DNA from: Desulfobacterales bacterium
GTDB taxonomy: Bacteria; Desulfobacterota; Desulfobacteria; Desulfobacterales; Desulfosarcinaceae
Assembly (NCBI GenBank): GCA_016218685.1
Contig: JACRDD010000031.1
Span: 1 to 49,885, forward strand
Reading direction: 5' to 3'
DNA: 49,885 nucleotides
The position numbers were made by a program, and so were the translations under genes. Positions 34,698 through 44,354 of this stretch are shown here, piece by piece; the first letter of the stretch is position 1, and each line of letters starts with the position of its first letter. The notes beneath the pieces are model-generated. The model worked only from the letters and a program-made list of their open reading frames with translations. It was not told where the DNA came from and did not search any database.

Positions 34698-35077
34698 TTT
34701 TTATAAACCTCCTTGGGATCGAACAGGGGCCGGCCCACCACTTCGATGTCGCCGTCGGCGCTCAGGCGTTTGTAAAAACAGCTCTGGTGGCCGGTGTGGC
34801 AGGCCGCGCCGCCCACCTGCTCGACCTTGAGCACCACCGTGTCGTCGTCGCAATCGATTCTGATTTCTTTGACCAGTTGAACGTTGCCCGAGGTCAGGCC
34901 CTTGGTCCAGAGAGTCTGGCGGGTGCGGCTCCAAAAGGTGGCCTTGCCCGTGCGCACCGTGGTTTCCCAGGCCTCGGGATTCATGAAGCCCACCATGAGC
35001 ACTTCGCCGCTGAGGTGGTCCTGGACCACCGCTGGAACCAGGCCGTCCAGCTTCTTGAAATCAAGGGTTGCCTTCAT
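34694..35077 (-). CDS. hisI: phosphoribosyl-AMP cyclohydrolase
   Basis: It opens the purine ring of PR-AMP in histidine synthesis. The 127-residue protein has the family motifs [31 protein letters not shown] and the metal ligands [12 protein letters not shown] and [11 protein letters not shown]. The PR-ATP pyrophosphohydrolase domain (HisE) is not fused. AGGAG lies upstream of ATG 35077. It is followed by hisG with overlapping codons. Confidence 0.97.
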   Translation of the reverse strand: MKATLDFKKLDGLVPAVVQDHLSGEVLMVGFMNPEAWETTVRTGKATFWSRTRQTLWTKGLTSGNVQLVKEIRIDCDDDTVVLKVEQVGGAACHTGHQSCFYKRLSADGDIEVVGRPLFDPKEVYKK

Positions 35078-35133
35078 CGTTCACATGCTCCTGTCGTTGA
35101 AATCCGCTTTAGTACCGATTGTCGGCGGCCCAG

Positions 35134-36276
35134 TCAATTCAAATTTAGATCGTTGGTCCGCCAGCCGAGCGCCGGTGCATGCAAGCTCTGGATATAGAGC
35201 CGCTCGGCGGTTTCGGTGACGCCGGTGGTTTGCGGATAGGCGCCGCTCGGGTCCTGCATATCGGCCACGATTCGGCCGCTCTCATCGAAGGCGAACACGT
35301 GGCCGTAAGATTTGGGCACCGGCCAGAGCCGCTGGGGCAGGCGCATGGCCATCTTGCGCAAGAGGGGCTTGTCCGCCAGCCAGTCGAGCAGCCGGCTGCG
35401 CGGCTTGACCAGGCCGGCCCAGATGCGCCCATCCCGGCCGCGCATGAGATTGTCGGGGTAGCCGGGAAGGTTGTCGACGATGACCTTGGCCTCGCCCGGG
35501 GATCGGGTCAGGTCCATGTTCCGGGCAGCGACCGGAATCCGCCAGATGCGGTAGGCGCCGGTTTCCGCCACGAACAGCCACTGTTGATCGGCCGACAGGG
35601 CGATGCCGTTGGCGAACGAGAGTCCGGCGGCCAGAACTTCGGTGCGCCCGGCGGCCGGATCGTGCACCAGCACCCGGCCGGTGCGGCTGTGCTCCATGAT
35701 ATCCAGGATGCTGGCCGTGTAGGTGCCGCCCCATTGGGCCGGCCCGAAGCGGCGGGAGGCGTCGGTGAAATAGATCTTGTTGTCGGAGGCCACCGCCACC
35801 GCATCGGCATAACGGATCGGATCTTGGACGCCGTCGATAGCGACCGAATCGGCCAACACCGAAATGGTGCGGCCGCTCTCTTTGCCCGCCAGGGGGCCGA
35901 TGGCCAGCAGCCCGCGCAGGGCATCGGCGGCGATCAAGCGGCCGGTGCGGTCGAAATCGAAACCCAGCACCCGTCCGCCGGTGCGCGCCCAGATCTCCAC
36001 GCTGGCGCCGTCTGGCGCAAGGCGCAGGATCTTGCCGCCGTCCACCGCGGCATACAGTTGGCCGTCCGGTCCCAGGGCCACGTGCTCGGGGCCGGCCTCG
36101 GTGCCGATGGTGATCCGGTGCAACTCGGCCAGCCGCGTGTTGACCGCAAACGGCCCCACATAGCCGGCATCGGCCGGGGCCTGCCAGGCCACGGGCGCCA
36201 TGGGCACCGGCATCAGCAGCAAGTAGGCCACGGCCACTAGAAGCAGCACCAGGAGGACGACCAGGATTTTACGCAC
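35134..36276 (-). CDS. SMP-30/strictosidine-synthase-like beta-propeller, membrane-anchored
   Basis: The 380-residue protein has an N-terminal membrane helix (about 4-24) and a six-bladed propeller: GPEHVALGPDGQLYAAVDGG, GFDFDRTGRLIAADALRGLL, DAVAVASDNKIYFTDASRRF, FANGIALSADQQWLFVAETG and YPDNLMRGRDGRIWAGL. These match the APMAP/strictosidine synthase branch of lactonase-like hydrolases with calcium-binding N and D residues. Substrate unknown. GTG 36276 is chosen because AAGGAG lies upstream and it opens the helix. It is 56 bp upstream of hisI in the same direction. Confidence 0.82.
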   Translation of the reverse strand: MRKILVVLLVLLLVAVAYLLLMPVPMAPVAWQAPADAGYVGPFAVNTRLAELHRITIGTEAGPEHVALGPDGQLYAAVDGGKILRLAPDGASVEIWARTGGRVLGFDFDRTGRLIAADALRGLLAIGPLAGKESGRTISVLADSVAIDGVQDPIRYADAVAVASDNKIYFTDASRRFGPAQWGGTYTASILDIMEHSRTGRVLVHDPAAGRTEVLAAGLSFANGIALSADQQWLFVAETGAYRIWRIPVAARNMDLTRSPGEAKVIVDNLPGYPDNLMRGRDGRIWAGLVKPRSRLLDWLADKPLLRKMAMRLPQRLWPVPKSYGHVFAFDESGRIVADMQDPSGAYPQTTGVTETAERLYIQSLHAPALGWRTNDLNLN

Positions 36277-36413
36277 GGGGCACTCCTTTCGCGGGTGGGA
36301 TCGAGATGCGCGCGAACTACGGTCAAGGGACGGTACGGGCCATTGCACCTCAGACGAACAGGCTGTACTTCCGAATAAGGGAACCGTGCTGGAAAATCAA
36401 GGCGATTTTGGGG

Positions 36414-38348
36414 TCAGGCGGCCCGTCGAAAGGCCCCTTCCGAGGGCTTGGCCAGGGGTGTGCCGGGCAGGTAGATCGTCACCTGGGTGCCCTTGTCGGG
36501 CGCCGATTGGACTTCGATCATGCCGTCGTGGTTGCGCACGATGCCGTAGGCGGCGGCCATGCTCAAGCCCCGGCCCACGAATTTGGTGGAGAAGAAAGGT
36601 TCGAAGATGCGCCGGCAGGCTTCTTCATCCATGCCGACACCTTGATCGGCGATGGTGATGGCCGCATAGAGGCCGGCCGGCAGGGCGCCGTCCGGTCCTT
36701 TGGGTCCCTCCGCAAGCATCCGGTAGCAGGTGGCGATAAGCACATCGCCGCCGTTGGGCATGGCTTCGACGGCATTGGCCAGCACCGCCTCCAGCACCGT
36801 TCGGATCTGGGTGTTGTCGGCGCCCGACAAGGAGACATCCTCCTCGAAGTGGGTCACCATCCGCACCTTTGGCATGCGCAGGGTTTTACTGTTTTTGAGC
36901 AGATTCAGGATCAGTTCGTTGATGGAAAAATTCCCGGGTTGATACTTGCCGCCGCGGGCATAGGCCAGGAGCTGTTCGGTCAACCCGTGCATGCGTTCCG
37001 TGGAGGTGCGCAACCCATCGATGAACCGGTTGTTTTTGCCCGGCCCCTGGGGGTCGAGCTCGATCAGGTCCAGGTTGCCCATGATGACGGCCAGGGCGTT
37101 GTTGAACTGGTGGGCGATGCCGCCGGCCAGGGAGGCCACCGCCTGGATCTGGCGGGTGTGCTGCAACTGCAGATCCACCCGTTTGCGCTCCTCCTCCACG
37201 GCCACCCGCTCGGTGATGTCGTAGACCGAAGTGAACACCTTTTCCCAACTCTGTTCATAGCCGGCCGGAATCGCGCTGGTCACCAGCAGATGCAACCCGC
37301 GCCCGGCGAGGCTGCGGGCCGTTACCTGGCTATCGTAGCGGCCGGTGCGGTATATGGCCACGATCCGCTGAATCGTAAACGTCTCGATGTCCGCCGGTAG
37401 AATGGCCCATATATTTTGGAGAAAATGCTCGAAGCTGTCGGCCGCGTAAAGCTTAAGGGTTGCCCGGTTCACCCCCGTGATCCAAATCGACTTGATGCAC
37501 CGGCGGACCTCCTGGGGATTGGCCCTTAGGTAGGCTTGCAGGTCCGCATGGGCCTCGGAGGGCAAGCCGTCGATGACCTCCTTGAGGCCGGCCCAATTTT
37601 CTTCCCACATGGAAACCGAAGACTCTTCGAACAAGGCCCGGTAGCGGGTTTCGCTCTGGGCCAGGGCCTTTTCCGATTCCAGGCGCATCTCGATTTCGCT
37701 TTTCAGCTCGGCATTGGTGTGGCGCTGCCGGGCCTCGGCCGCCTTGTACATGTTGCGGGCTTCCAGCAGGTGGTTGCGCATGCGCACCCGCGCCCGTTCG
37801 GAAATGATGGCGATCGACATGATCGCCAGCAGCGTCAAGATGGAGTGCAGCTTGAACACCTTGGTATAGGCCTCGTTCCAAGCCGGAAAATGGAGGGAAA
37901 AGATCACGACCACCATGACCGCCGAAAACGCCGCGGCGAGGGTGATGCCGATGCGGCCACCGAAAAAGAGGGCGGCGGTCACGGGGTAAAAGAAAAGCCA
38001 GGGATAGGAGATGTAGATGTCGCTGGTCAGGACGCCGATGGCGATGCTGACGGCGATTAGGGCAAAAGCGATGGCGGCACCCACCTGTTTGATCAGGATC
38101 AGTTGCCGGGTATCGTTGGTGCGGAAGGCCCAGCCCTGGCCCACGATGGCGTTGAGCGTCAGGGCGACGAAGAGGCCGGTCTGGATATAGTCGTCGCGCA
38201 AATAATAGAAAAAGACGAAAAAGAGATACACCGGCACGGCGAGCAGGACCAACCGCACGTCCATGTTGCGGTGATACCTGACTTCGACGCTCATCCGGCC
38301 GGAGCTATCTTCCTTGTCGCTACCGATCGATGCTTTGGTCTCTTCCAT
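36414..38348 (-). CDS. membrane PAS histidine kinase, paralog A
   Basis: The 644-residue protein has about five to six N-terminal helices (about 30-190) of the kind used as an integral membrane sensor, with SYPWLFFYPVTAALFFGGRIG, then a coiled region, a PAS-like domain (about 245-400, VNRATLKLYAADSFEHFLQN) and a kinase core. The phospho-acceptor box is GGIAHQFNNALAV, with HQFNN instead of the common HDFNN. ATPase boxes are LANAVEAMPNGG, DQGVGMD and GRGLSMAAAYGIV. No receiver is fused. It is 74 bp downstream of a close paralog. Confidence 0.92.
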   Translation of the reverse strand: MEETKASIGSDKEDSSGRMSVEVRYHRNMDVRLVLLAVPVYLFFVFFYYLRDDYIQTGLFVALTLNAIVGQGWAFRTNDTRQLILIKQVGAAIAFALIAVSIAIGVLTSDIYISYPWLFFYPVTAALFFGGRIGITLAAAFSAVMVVVIFSLHFPAWNEAYTKVFKLHSILTLLAIMSIAIISERARVRMRNHLLEARNMYKAAEARQRHTNAELKSEIEMRLESEKALAQSETRYRALFEESSVSMWEENWAGLKEVIDGLPSEAHADLQAYLRANPQEVRRCIKSIWITGVNRATLKLYAADSFEHFLQNIWAILPADIETFTIQRIVAIYRTGRYDSQVTARSLAGRGLHLLVTSAIPAGYEQSWEKVFTSVYDITERVAVEEERKRVDLQLQHTRQIQAVASLAGGIAHQFNNALAVIMGNLDLIELDPQGPGKNNRFIDGLRTSTERMHGLTEQLLAYARGGKYQPGNFSINELILNLLKNSKTLRMPKVRMVTHFEEDVSLSGADNTQIRTVLEAVLANAVEAMPNGGDVLIATCYRMLAEGPKGPDGALPAGLYAAITIADQGVGMDEEACRRIFEPFFSTKFVGRGLSMAAAYGIVRNHDGMIEVQSAPDKGTQVTIYLPGTPLAKPSEGAFRRAA

Positions 38349-38422
38349 GTGCCCCGCCCCCGTCTCCGATTCACAATAGCTTATCGGACGGTCGGCCCCT
38401 TACCTTTAGAAATAGAAACCGG

Positions 38423-40345
38423 TTAGGCGTTGTGCCCGTCGCCCGGATCGGGGCCGGCCTGAACCGGGTTGGCCCCCGGCAGATGAATCGTGACCCGGGT
38501 GCCTTGGCCGAGGGCCGATTGAACCTCGATCCGGCCGTCGTGGTTGCGCACGATGCCGTCCACCGCAGCCATGCCCAGGCCCCGGCCGACGAACTTGGTG
38601 CTGAAGAAAGGTTCGAAGATGCGTCGGAGGGTCTCTTCGTCCATGCCGACACCTTGATCCGTAACGGTGATCAGGACATAACGGCCGGGGCGCAAGGGGG
38701 CATCCCCGGCCGGCTCCGTCGCGATGACCTGCCCGCGCGTGTCGATGACCACTTCGCCGCCCTGGGGCATGGCCTCGACGGCGTTGGCCAGCACGGCCTC
38801 CAGCACGTTGCGGATCTGGGTGGCGTCTCCGCCGGTCAGACGCAGGCCCTCTTCGAAGCGGGTGGTGATGGCGATGCCCGGTTTGCGGAAAGCCTTGCCG
38901 GCCGTCAGCAGATCCTGGATCAGTTTGTTGATGGCGATGTCGCCGGGCTGATACTTTCCGCCCCTGGCGTAGGCCAGCAGTTGCTCGGTCAAGGAGCGCA
39001 TGCGCTCCGTGGATGCGCGCAACGACCCGAGGAAGCGGTTTTTCGGTTGCGGCCCCTGGGGATCGAGTTCCAGCAGATCCAGATTGCCCCAGATCACGGC
39101 CAGGGCATTGTTGAACTGGTGGGCGATGCCGCCGGCCAGGGAGGCCACGGCTTGAATCTGGCGGGTGTGGTGCAACTGGCGGTCCATCCGTTTTCTATCT
39201 TCCTCCACGGCCACCCGCTCGGTGATGTCGTAGACCGAGGAGAACACCTTTTCCCAACTGTGCTCGAAGCCGGCGGGCACGGCGCTGGTGATCAGCAGGT
39301 GCCGCCCGCGGCCTTCGAGGGTTTGCATGGTCGTCTGGTCTTCGACCTGGCCCCCATGGTAGATGCCCGCGATGCGCCGGCGCATGAACGTTTCCAGGTC
39401 GGACGGCAGGACCGTCCGGATGTTGCGCACCAGATGCGGCATGCTGTCGGCCGCATACAGCTTGAGGGTCGCCCGGTTGACCGCCGTGACGCGCAGCAAC
39501 AGGGTCATCTGCGTGACCTGGTCGGGATGGCCCTTTAAATAGGCTTCCAAATCGTTGCCGGCCTCGGGGGGCAGCTTGTCCAGATGGGCCTTGATCGCCG
39601 ACCAGTCCTCTTCCCACAACGAAATCGCCGACTCCTCGAACAGCGCCCGGTAGCGCCGCTCGCTCTGGGCCAGCGCTTTTTCCGATTCCAGGCGCATCTC
39701 GATTTCACTCTTGAGCTCCAGGTTGGTGCGGCGTTGCCACGCTTCGGCTTGCCGATACTGATTGCGCGCCTCGAGCAGATGGTTGCGCATGCGCAACCGG
39801 GCATTCTCCGAAACCGCGGCCACCAGCAGCAGAATGATCAATGTCAGAATCGAGTTGAGCCTGAAATCCTGGATATAGGATGCCGTCCAATGCGGATACT
39901 CCAGGTACATAATGGCGATGGCGGTGGCCGCGCAGTAGAGCGCGGACCCGATAATCCCCGGCCGTCCGCCGACGAAAATCGCGATGGTGATCGGGTAAAA
40001 GAAGATCCAGGGATAGGAGAAATAGATGTCTTTGGTAAACAGCCCGGTCAGAATGCTGGCGGCCAACAGGCCGAAGGTCAGAAAGGCGCCGACCTGCTTG
40101 AGCAGGGTCAATTGTTTCAGGTCCCGGATGCGGTACGAGAGGATCAGCGAGGTCGATGCCGTCAGCGCCAAGCCCAAAAAGAAAAGCGCCTGGAGGTTGT
40201 CGCCCCGCAGAAACATATAGATGGAAAAACACAAAAACACCGGAAAGCCGATCACGATCAACGGCATGTTCAGGTTTTTCTGATATTTGATGTCGACGAT
40301 ACCCTGGTCGGACAGCGGCGTCTCGTTGTTCGTGACGGTGTTCAT
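38423..40345 (-). CDS. membrane PAS histidine kinase, paralog B
   Basis: The 640-residue protein matches paralog A along its whole length: helices with SYPWIFFYPITIAIFVGGRPG, then LRMRNHLLEARNQYRQAEA, then PAS (VNRATLKLYAADSMPHLVRN), then GGIAHQFNNALAVIWGNLDL, GRGLGMAAVDGIV. The pair is a tandem duplication. No response regulator is adjacent, so the partners must be elsewhere. ATG 40345 is preferred for its closer match to the paralog; the frame continues to 40372. Confidence 0.92.
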   Translation of the reverse strand: MNTVTNNETPLSDQGIVDIKYQKNLNMPLIVIGFPVFLCFSIYMFLRGDNLQALFFLGLALTASTSLILSYRIRDLKQLTLLKQVGAFLTFGLLAASILTGLFTKDIYFSYPWIFFYPITIAIFVGGRPGIIGSALYCAATAIAIMYLEYPHWTASYIQDFRLNSILTLIILLLVAAVSENARLRMRNHLLEARNQYRQAEAWQRRTNLELKSEIEMRLESEKALAQSERRYRALFEESAISLWEEDWSAIKAHLDKLPPEAGNDLEAYLKGHPDQVTQMTLLLRVTAVNRATLKLYAADSMPHLVRNIRTVLPSDLETFMRRRIAGIYHGGQVEDQTTMQTLEGRGRHLLITSAVPAGFEHSWEKVFSSVYDITERVAVEEDRKRMDRQLHHTRQIQAVASLAGGIAHQFNNALAVIWGNLDLLELDPQGPQPKNRFLGSLRASTERMRSLTEQLLAYARGGKYQPGDIAINKLIQDLLTAGKAFRKPGIAITTRFEEGLRLTGGDATQIRNVLEAVLANAVEAMPQGGEVVIDTRGQVIATEPAGDAPLRPGRYVLITVTDQGVGMDEETLRRIFEPFFSTKFVGRGLGMAAVDGIVRNHDGRIEVQSALGQGTRVTIHLPGANPVQAGPDPGDGHNA

Positions 40346-40604
40346 TGAGCTTCTTCCCCGGCGGCGGAGCATTGATCAGACCGCATTGACTGTTGATATA
40401 TCGTCCAAAATCATTGAGCGCTTTAGCTTTTTAAGGGTTGGCGCCGGCCCCGGGCGCGTTTCGCCGAGGGCATGAACGCGCTTGCGGGAAGCGCCGGCTT
40501 GCCGTAGCGTTTTGTTTTTGTTAAGTTGAGTGAACTTCGAGGAACGCGAATCATCACCGGCGCATCGGCGCCACGATTTCCGAGGAATAGACCGCCCGGG
40601 TGAA

Positions 40605-43016
40605 ATGTCCATGGCCAAATCCACGACCGCGTCTCAAATTTTGAAAAAGCGGGCCCGCAAGGAGCAGCGCGGGCCCTATACCAGAATCATCAAATGGTCC
40701 TTGTGGCTGGTGCTTTTCCTGATGCTGCTGGCTTTCGCCGCCACGGCCGGCTTTGTTCTCTATATGAGCGAGGGGTTGCCCAAGATCACCTCGCTCAAGG
40801 ACTATCGGCCGCCGGTGGTCACCATGGTCTATTCCGACGACAACCGCAAAATCGCCGAGTTTTACAAGGAACGGCGCATCGTCATGCCCATGGCGCAAAT
40901 CCCCATACAGCTCCGCCAGGCGTTCATCTCGGCCGAAGACTCGCGCTTTTACAAGCACAAGGGCATCGATGTGTTCAGCATCGTGCGGGCCTTTTTCAAG
41001 AACCTCGAGGCCGGCGCCATTGTCCAGGGCGGCAGCACCATCACCCAGCAGGTGACCAAGAGCTTCCTGCTCACGCCCGAGCGCAGCTACGAGCGCAAGG
41101 TCAAGGAGGCGATCCTGGCCTACCAGATCGACAAGGCCTTTACCAAAGACGAGATCCTCTTTCTTTATCTGAACCAGATCTACCTGGGCCATGGGGCTTA
41201 CGGCGTGCAGGCCGCGGCCGAGAACTACTTCGGCAAGTCGGTACAGGAGCTGAATCTGGCCGAATGCGCCATGATGGCCGGCCTGCCCCAGGCCCCCAGC
41301 CGCTACTCGCCCTTTCACTATCCCGAACGGGCCAAGGAGCGGCAGATCTACGTGCTCACGCGCATGGTGGAAGAGGGTTACATCAGCCAGATCGAAGCTT
41401 CGGCGGCCATGGCCCTGGAACTGGACATCAAGCCGCGGCGCAACTGGTACCTGGAGCAGGTGCCGGTCTACACCGAAGACATCCGGCGCTACGTGGAGAA
41501 GAAGTACGGCGAAAACGCCCTCTACAACCAGGGCTTGCACATCTATGCGGCCGTGAACATCGACATGCAGAAAACCGCTGTGGCCGAGGTCCAAAAGGGG
41601 CTCAAGGACCTGGACCGGCGCATCGGGTACCGCGGCCCGCTGGAGAAGCTGCCCCCCGACCGTATCGAAACCTTTTGCCAGGAGCGGCAAAAGGAGCTGG
41701 ACCTCCAGCCGTTGACGCCGGGCGTGGCGGTGCGGGCGGTGGTCATCGCCATGGACGACAAGGCCGGCCAGGCGACCGTGCGCATGGGCCATGAACGGGG
41801 CGTGATCACCATCGACACGATGCGCTGGGCGCGCAAGCCCAATCCCGAGATCGAGTGGCACACGGCCAAAATCAGCCGGATCAGCCAGGCCCTGGCCGTG
41901 GGCGACGTGGTGCTGGTGGAACCGGTGGCCAAGGACGACAAGGCCGAGGGCTGGAAGGTGCTGTTGGACCAGGTCCCCGAAGCCCAGGCGGCCTTGATGT
42001 GCATCGAGGCCGGCACCGGCCTGGTCAAGGTGATGGTGGGCGGCCGGGATTTTTCCGAGAGCCAGTTCAACCGCGCCACCCAATCGCGCCGGCAACCCGG
42101 TTCGGCCTTCAAGCCCGTGATCTACGCGGCGGCCATCGACAAGGGCTACACGCCGGCCACCATGATCATCGACGCCCCGATTATCTTCAAGGACCCCTAC
42201 CAGGACGAAGCCTGGAAGCCCAAGAACTACGGCGAGAAATTCTACGGCCCCACCCTGGTGCGCGAAGCCCTGGCCAAATCGCGCAATGTGGTCACGATCA
42301 AGATCCTGCAGGACATCGGCGTGGACTATGTGATCGACTATGCCCGCAAGCTGGGCTTCGAATCCGAACTGGGCCGCAACCTCTCCCTGGCCCTGGGCAC
42401 GTCGGAAGTCTCGCTGTTCGAGTTGGTGCGGGCCTATTCGGTCTTCGCCAACCAGGGCTACCTGGTGTCGTCCACCTTCGTCACCAAGATCGTGGACCGC
42501 GACGGCAACATCCTGGAAGAGGCGAGCCCGACGCGTCAAAAGGCGATCGAGGAGAGCACCGCCTATATCATGACCAGCCTGATGGAAGGCGTGATCAAAT
42601 TCGGCACCGGCCAGCGCATCCGGGCTCTCAAGCGCCCGGTAGCCGGCAAGACCGGCACCACCAACGATTTGATCGATGCCTGGTTCGTGGGCTACACCCC
42701 GCGCTACATCACCGGCGTGTGGGTCGGCTTCGACCGCGTACGCCCCCTGGGCGAGGGCGAAACCGGGGCCCGGGCCGCCAGCCCCATCTGGCTGGGCTTC
42801 ATGCAGGAGGTGCTCAAGGATCAGCCGGTGCAGATCTTCCAGGTGCCCGAGGGCGTGGTCTTCGCCAAGATCGATGCCCAGACCGGCTTGCTGCCCATTC
42901 CGGAATCCAAGGAGACCGTTTTCGAGTGCTTCAAGGAAGGCACCGTTCCCCAACGGTACACCCCCCGGCCCGGACAAATCACCGAGCCCGACCAGTTTTT
43001 CAAGCAGGACATGTAA
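40605..43016 (+). CDS. mrcA: penicillin-binding protein 1A (bifunctional transglycosylase/transpeptidase)
   Basis: It polymerises and cross-links peptidoglycan. The 803-residue protein has one N-terminal membrane helix (about 25-50), a GT51 transglycosylase (about 60-235) with ISAEDSRFYKHKGID and GGSTITQQVTKSFLL, an inserted OB-like domain, and a transpeptidase with SxxK in RQPGSAFKPVIYAAA, SxN in AKSRNVVTIK and KTGTTNDLIDAWFVGYTP. ATG 40605 lies behind a GGGTGAA site; ATG 40611 is an alternative. It is divergent from the kinase pair. Confidence 0.95.
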   Translation: MSMAKSTTASQILKKRARKEQRGPYTRIIKWSLWLVLFLMLLAFAATAGFVLYMSEGLPKITSLKDYRPPVVTMVYSDDNRKIAEFYKERRIVMPMAQIPIQLRQAFISAEDSRFYKHKGIDVFSIVRAFFKNLEAGAIVQGGSTITQQVTKSFLLTPERSYERKVKEAILAYQIDKAFTKDEILFLYLNQIYLGHGAYGVQAAAENYFGKSVQELNLAECAMMAGLPQAPSRYSPFHYPERAKERQIYVLTRMVEEGYISQIEASAAMALELDIKPRRNWYLEQVPVYTEDIRRYVEKKYGENALYNQGLHIYAAVNIDMQKTAVAEVQKGLKDLDRRIGYRGPLEKLPPDRIETFCQERQKELDLQPLTPGVAVRAVVIAMDDKAGQATVRMGHERGVITIDTMRWARKPNPEIEWHTAKISRISQALAVGDVVLVEPVAKDDKAEGWKVLLDQVPEAQAALMCIEAGTGLVKVMVGGRDFSESQFNRATQSRRQPGSAFKPVIYAAAIDKGYTPATMIIDAPIIFKDPYQDEAWKPKNYGEKFYGPTLVREALAKSRNVVTIKILQDIGVDYVIDYARKLGFESELGRNLSLALGTSEVSLFELVRAYSVFANQGYLVSSTFVTKIVDRDGNILEEASPTRQKAIEESTAYIMTSLMEGVIKFGTGQRIRALKRPVAGKTGTTNDLIDAWFVGYTPRYITGVWVGFDRVRPLGEGETGARAASPIWLGFMQEVLKDQPVQIFQVPEGVVFAKIDAQTGLLPIPESKETVFECFKEGTVPQRYTPRPGQITEPDQFFKQDM

Positions 43017-43135
43017 TAAAAGAGGCTTGCAATACGATCGGCAGCTTCGTAAAAGGGGGCCTTCCGATGGTTTTGTCAAAATAACGCAGGGCGAAGGAGC
43101 TCGCCTTCCGCCTGTTGCATCAAAGGAGAATTGTT

Positions 43136-44311
43136 ATGCGTGAAGCAGTCATCGTCAGTGCGGTCCGCACGCCCCTGGGCGGTTTCAACGGCACCCTGGC
43201 CGGCATCGGCGCCACCGATCTGGGCGGCAAAGTCATCGCCGAAGCGGTCCAGCGGGCCAACGTTCCGGCCGAACGGGTCAACGAAGTGATCATGGGCCTG
43301 GTGCTGCCCTGCGGCTACGGCCAGAACCCGGCCAAGCAGGCCGCCATCAAAGCCGGCCTGCCCTGGGAAGTGGAATGCTTCACCATCAACAAGGTGTGCG
43401 GATCGGCCCTCAAGGCGGTCATGCTGGCGGCCCAGGCCGTGCAGACCGGCGATGCCGACGTGGTGGTGGCCGGCGGCATGGAGAACATGAGCGCGGCGCC
43501 CTACTACCTGGAAAAGGCGCGCTTCGGCTACCGCATGGGCCCGGGCCAGATCCAGGACCACATGGTCCACGACGGGCTGTGGGACATCGTCAATGACTTT
43601 CACATGGGCATCTCCAACGAGCTGTGCTCGGAGAAGTACAACATCTCCCGCGAAGTTCAGGACCGTTATGCCCTGAGTTCCTACCAGCGCGCCCTTTCAT
43701 CCATCGCCGCCGGCCGCTTCAAAAAAGAGATCCTGCCGGTAAGCATTCCCCAGCGCAAGGGCGAGCCCAAGATCTTCGACACCGACGAATGCCCCCGGGA
43801 GACCAGCCTGGAAGCCCTGTCCAAAATGGGGGCCGCCTTTAAAAAGGGCGGTGTCACCACCGCCGGCAACGCTTCGGTGATCAGCGACGGCGCGGCGGCC
43901 GTGGTGGTCATGTCGCGCCAGGCGGCCCAGGAGCTGGGCTGCGAGATCCTGGCCACGATCGGGGCCCAGGCTTCCTACGGCATCGACATGAAGTACGTGC
44001 TGGTGGCCCCCATCTGGGCCGTGCCCAAGGTGTTGGCCAAGGAGGGGATCGGCATCGACCGGGTGGATCTGTTCGAAATCAATGAAGCCTTTGCCGGCTC
44101 GACCTGCGCCGTGATGCAGGAGCTCAAGCTTGACCCGGCCAAGACCAACGTCAACGGCGGCAGCGTGGCCCTGGGCCATCCCATCGGCGCCAGCGGCTGC
44201 CGCGTGCTGGTCACCCTGATTCACGAAATGATCCGTAGCGACAAGAAGACCGGCGTGGCCTCGCTGTGTTTGGGCGGCGGCGAAGCCGTGGCGCTGGTGG
44301 TCAAGCGATAA
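43136..44311 (+). CDS. acetyl-CoA C-acetyltransferase (thiolase)
   Basis: It condenses two acetyl-CoA or cleaves acetoacetyl-CoA. The 391-residue protein has the acyl-acceptor cysteine in NKVCGSALKAVMLA (about residue 88), GGMENMSAAPY, NEAFAGSTCAVMQ, the histidine in GGSVALGHPIGASGCR and the second cysteine in ASLCLGGGEAVAL. AAAGGAGAAT precedes ATG 43136. It is followed in 43 bp by the hydroxyacyl-CoA dehydrogenase, so the two form an operon for butyrate or fatty-acid oxidation. Confidence 0.95.
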   Translation: MREAVIVSAVRTPLGGFNGTLAGIGATDLGGKVIAEAVQRANVPAERVNEVIMGLVLPCGYGQNPAKQAAIKAGLPWEVECFTINKVCGSALKAVMLAAQAVQTGDADVVVAGGMENMSAAPYYLEKARFGYRMGPGQIQDHMVHDGLWDIVNDFHMGISNELCSEKYNISREVQDRYALSSYQRALSSIAAGRFKKEILPVSIPQRKGEPKIFDTDECPRETSLEALSKMGAAFKKGGVTTAGNASVISDGAAAVVVMSRQAAQELGCEILATIGAQASYGIDMKYVLVAPIWAVPKVLAKEGIGIDRVDLFEINEAFAGSTCAVMQELKLDPAKTNVNGGSVALGHPIGASGCRVLVTLIHEMIRSDKKTGVASLCLGGGEAVALVVKR

Positions 44312-44354
44312 GAGCATAGTAAAACCGTGGTTTAAATACTTCTGAAGGAGAGGG

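Noticed and set aside
40554..43079. 841-codon minus-strand frame across PBP1A
   Set aside because: Antisense shadow of a complete PBP1A with all catalytic motifs; low-complexity composition.
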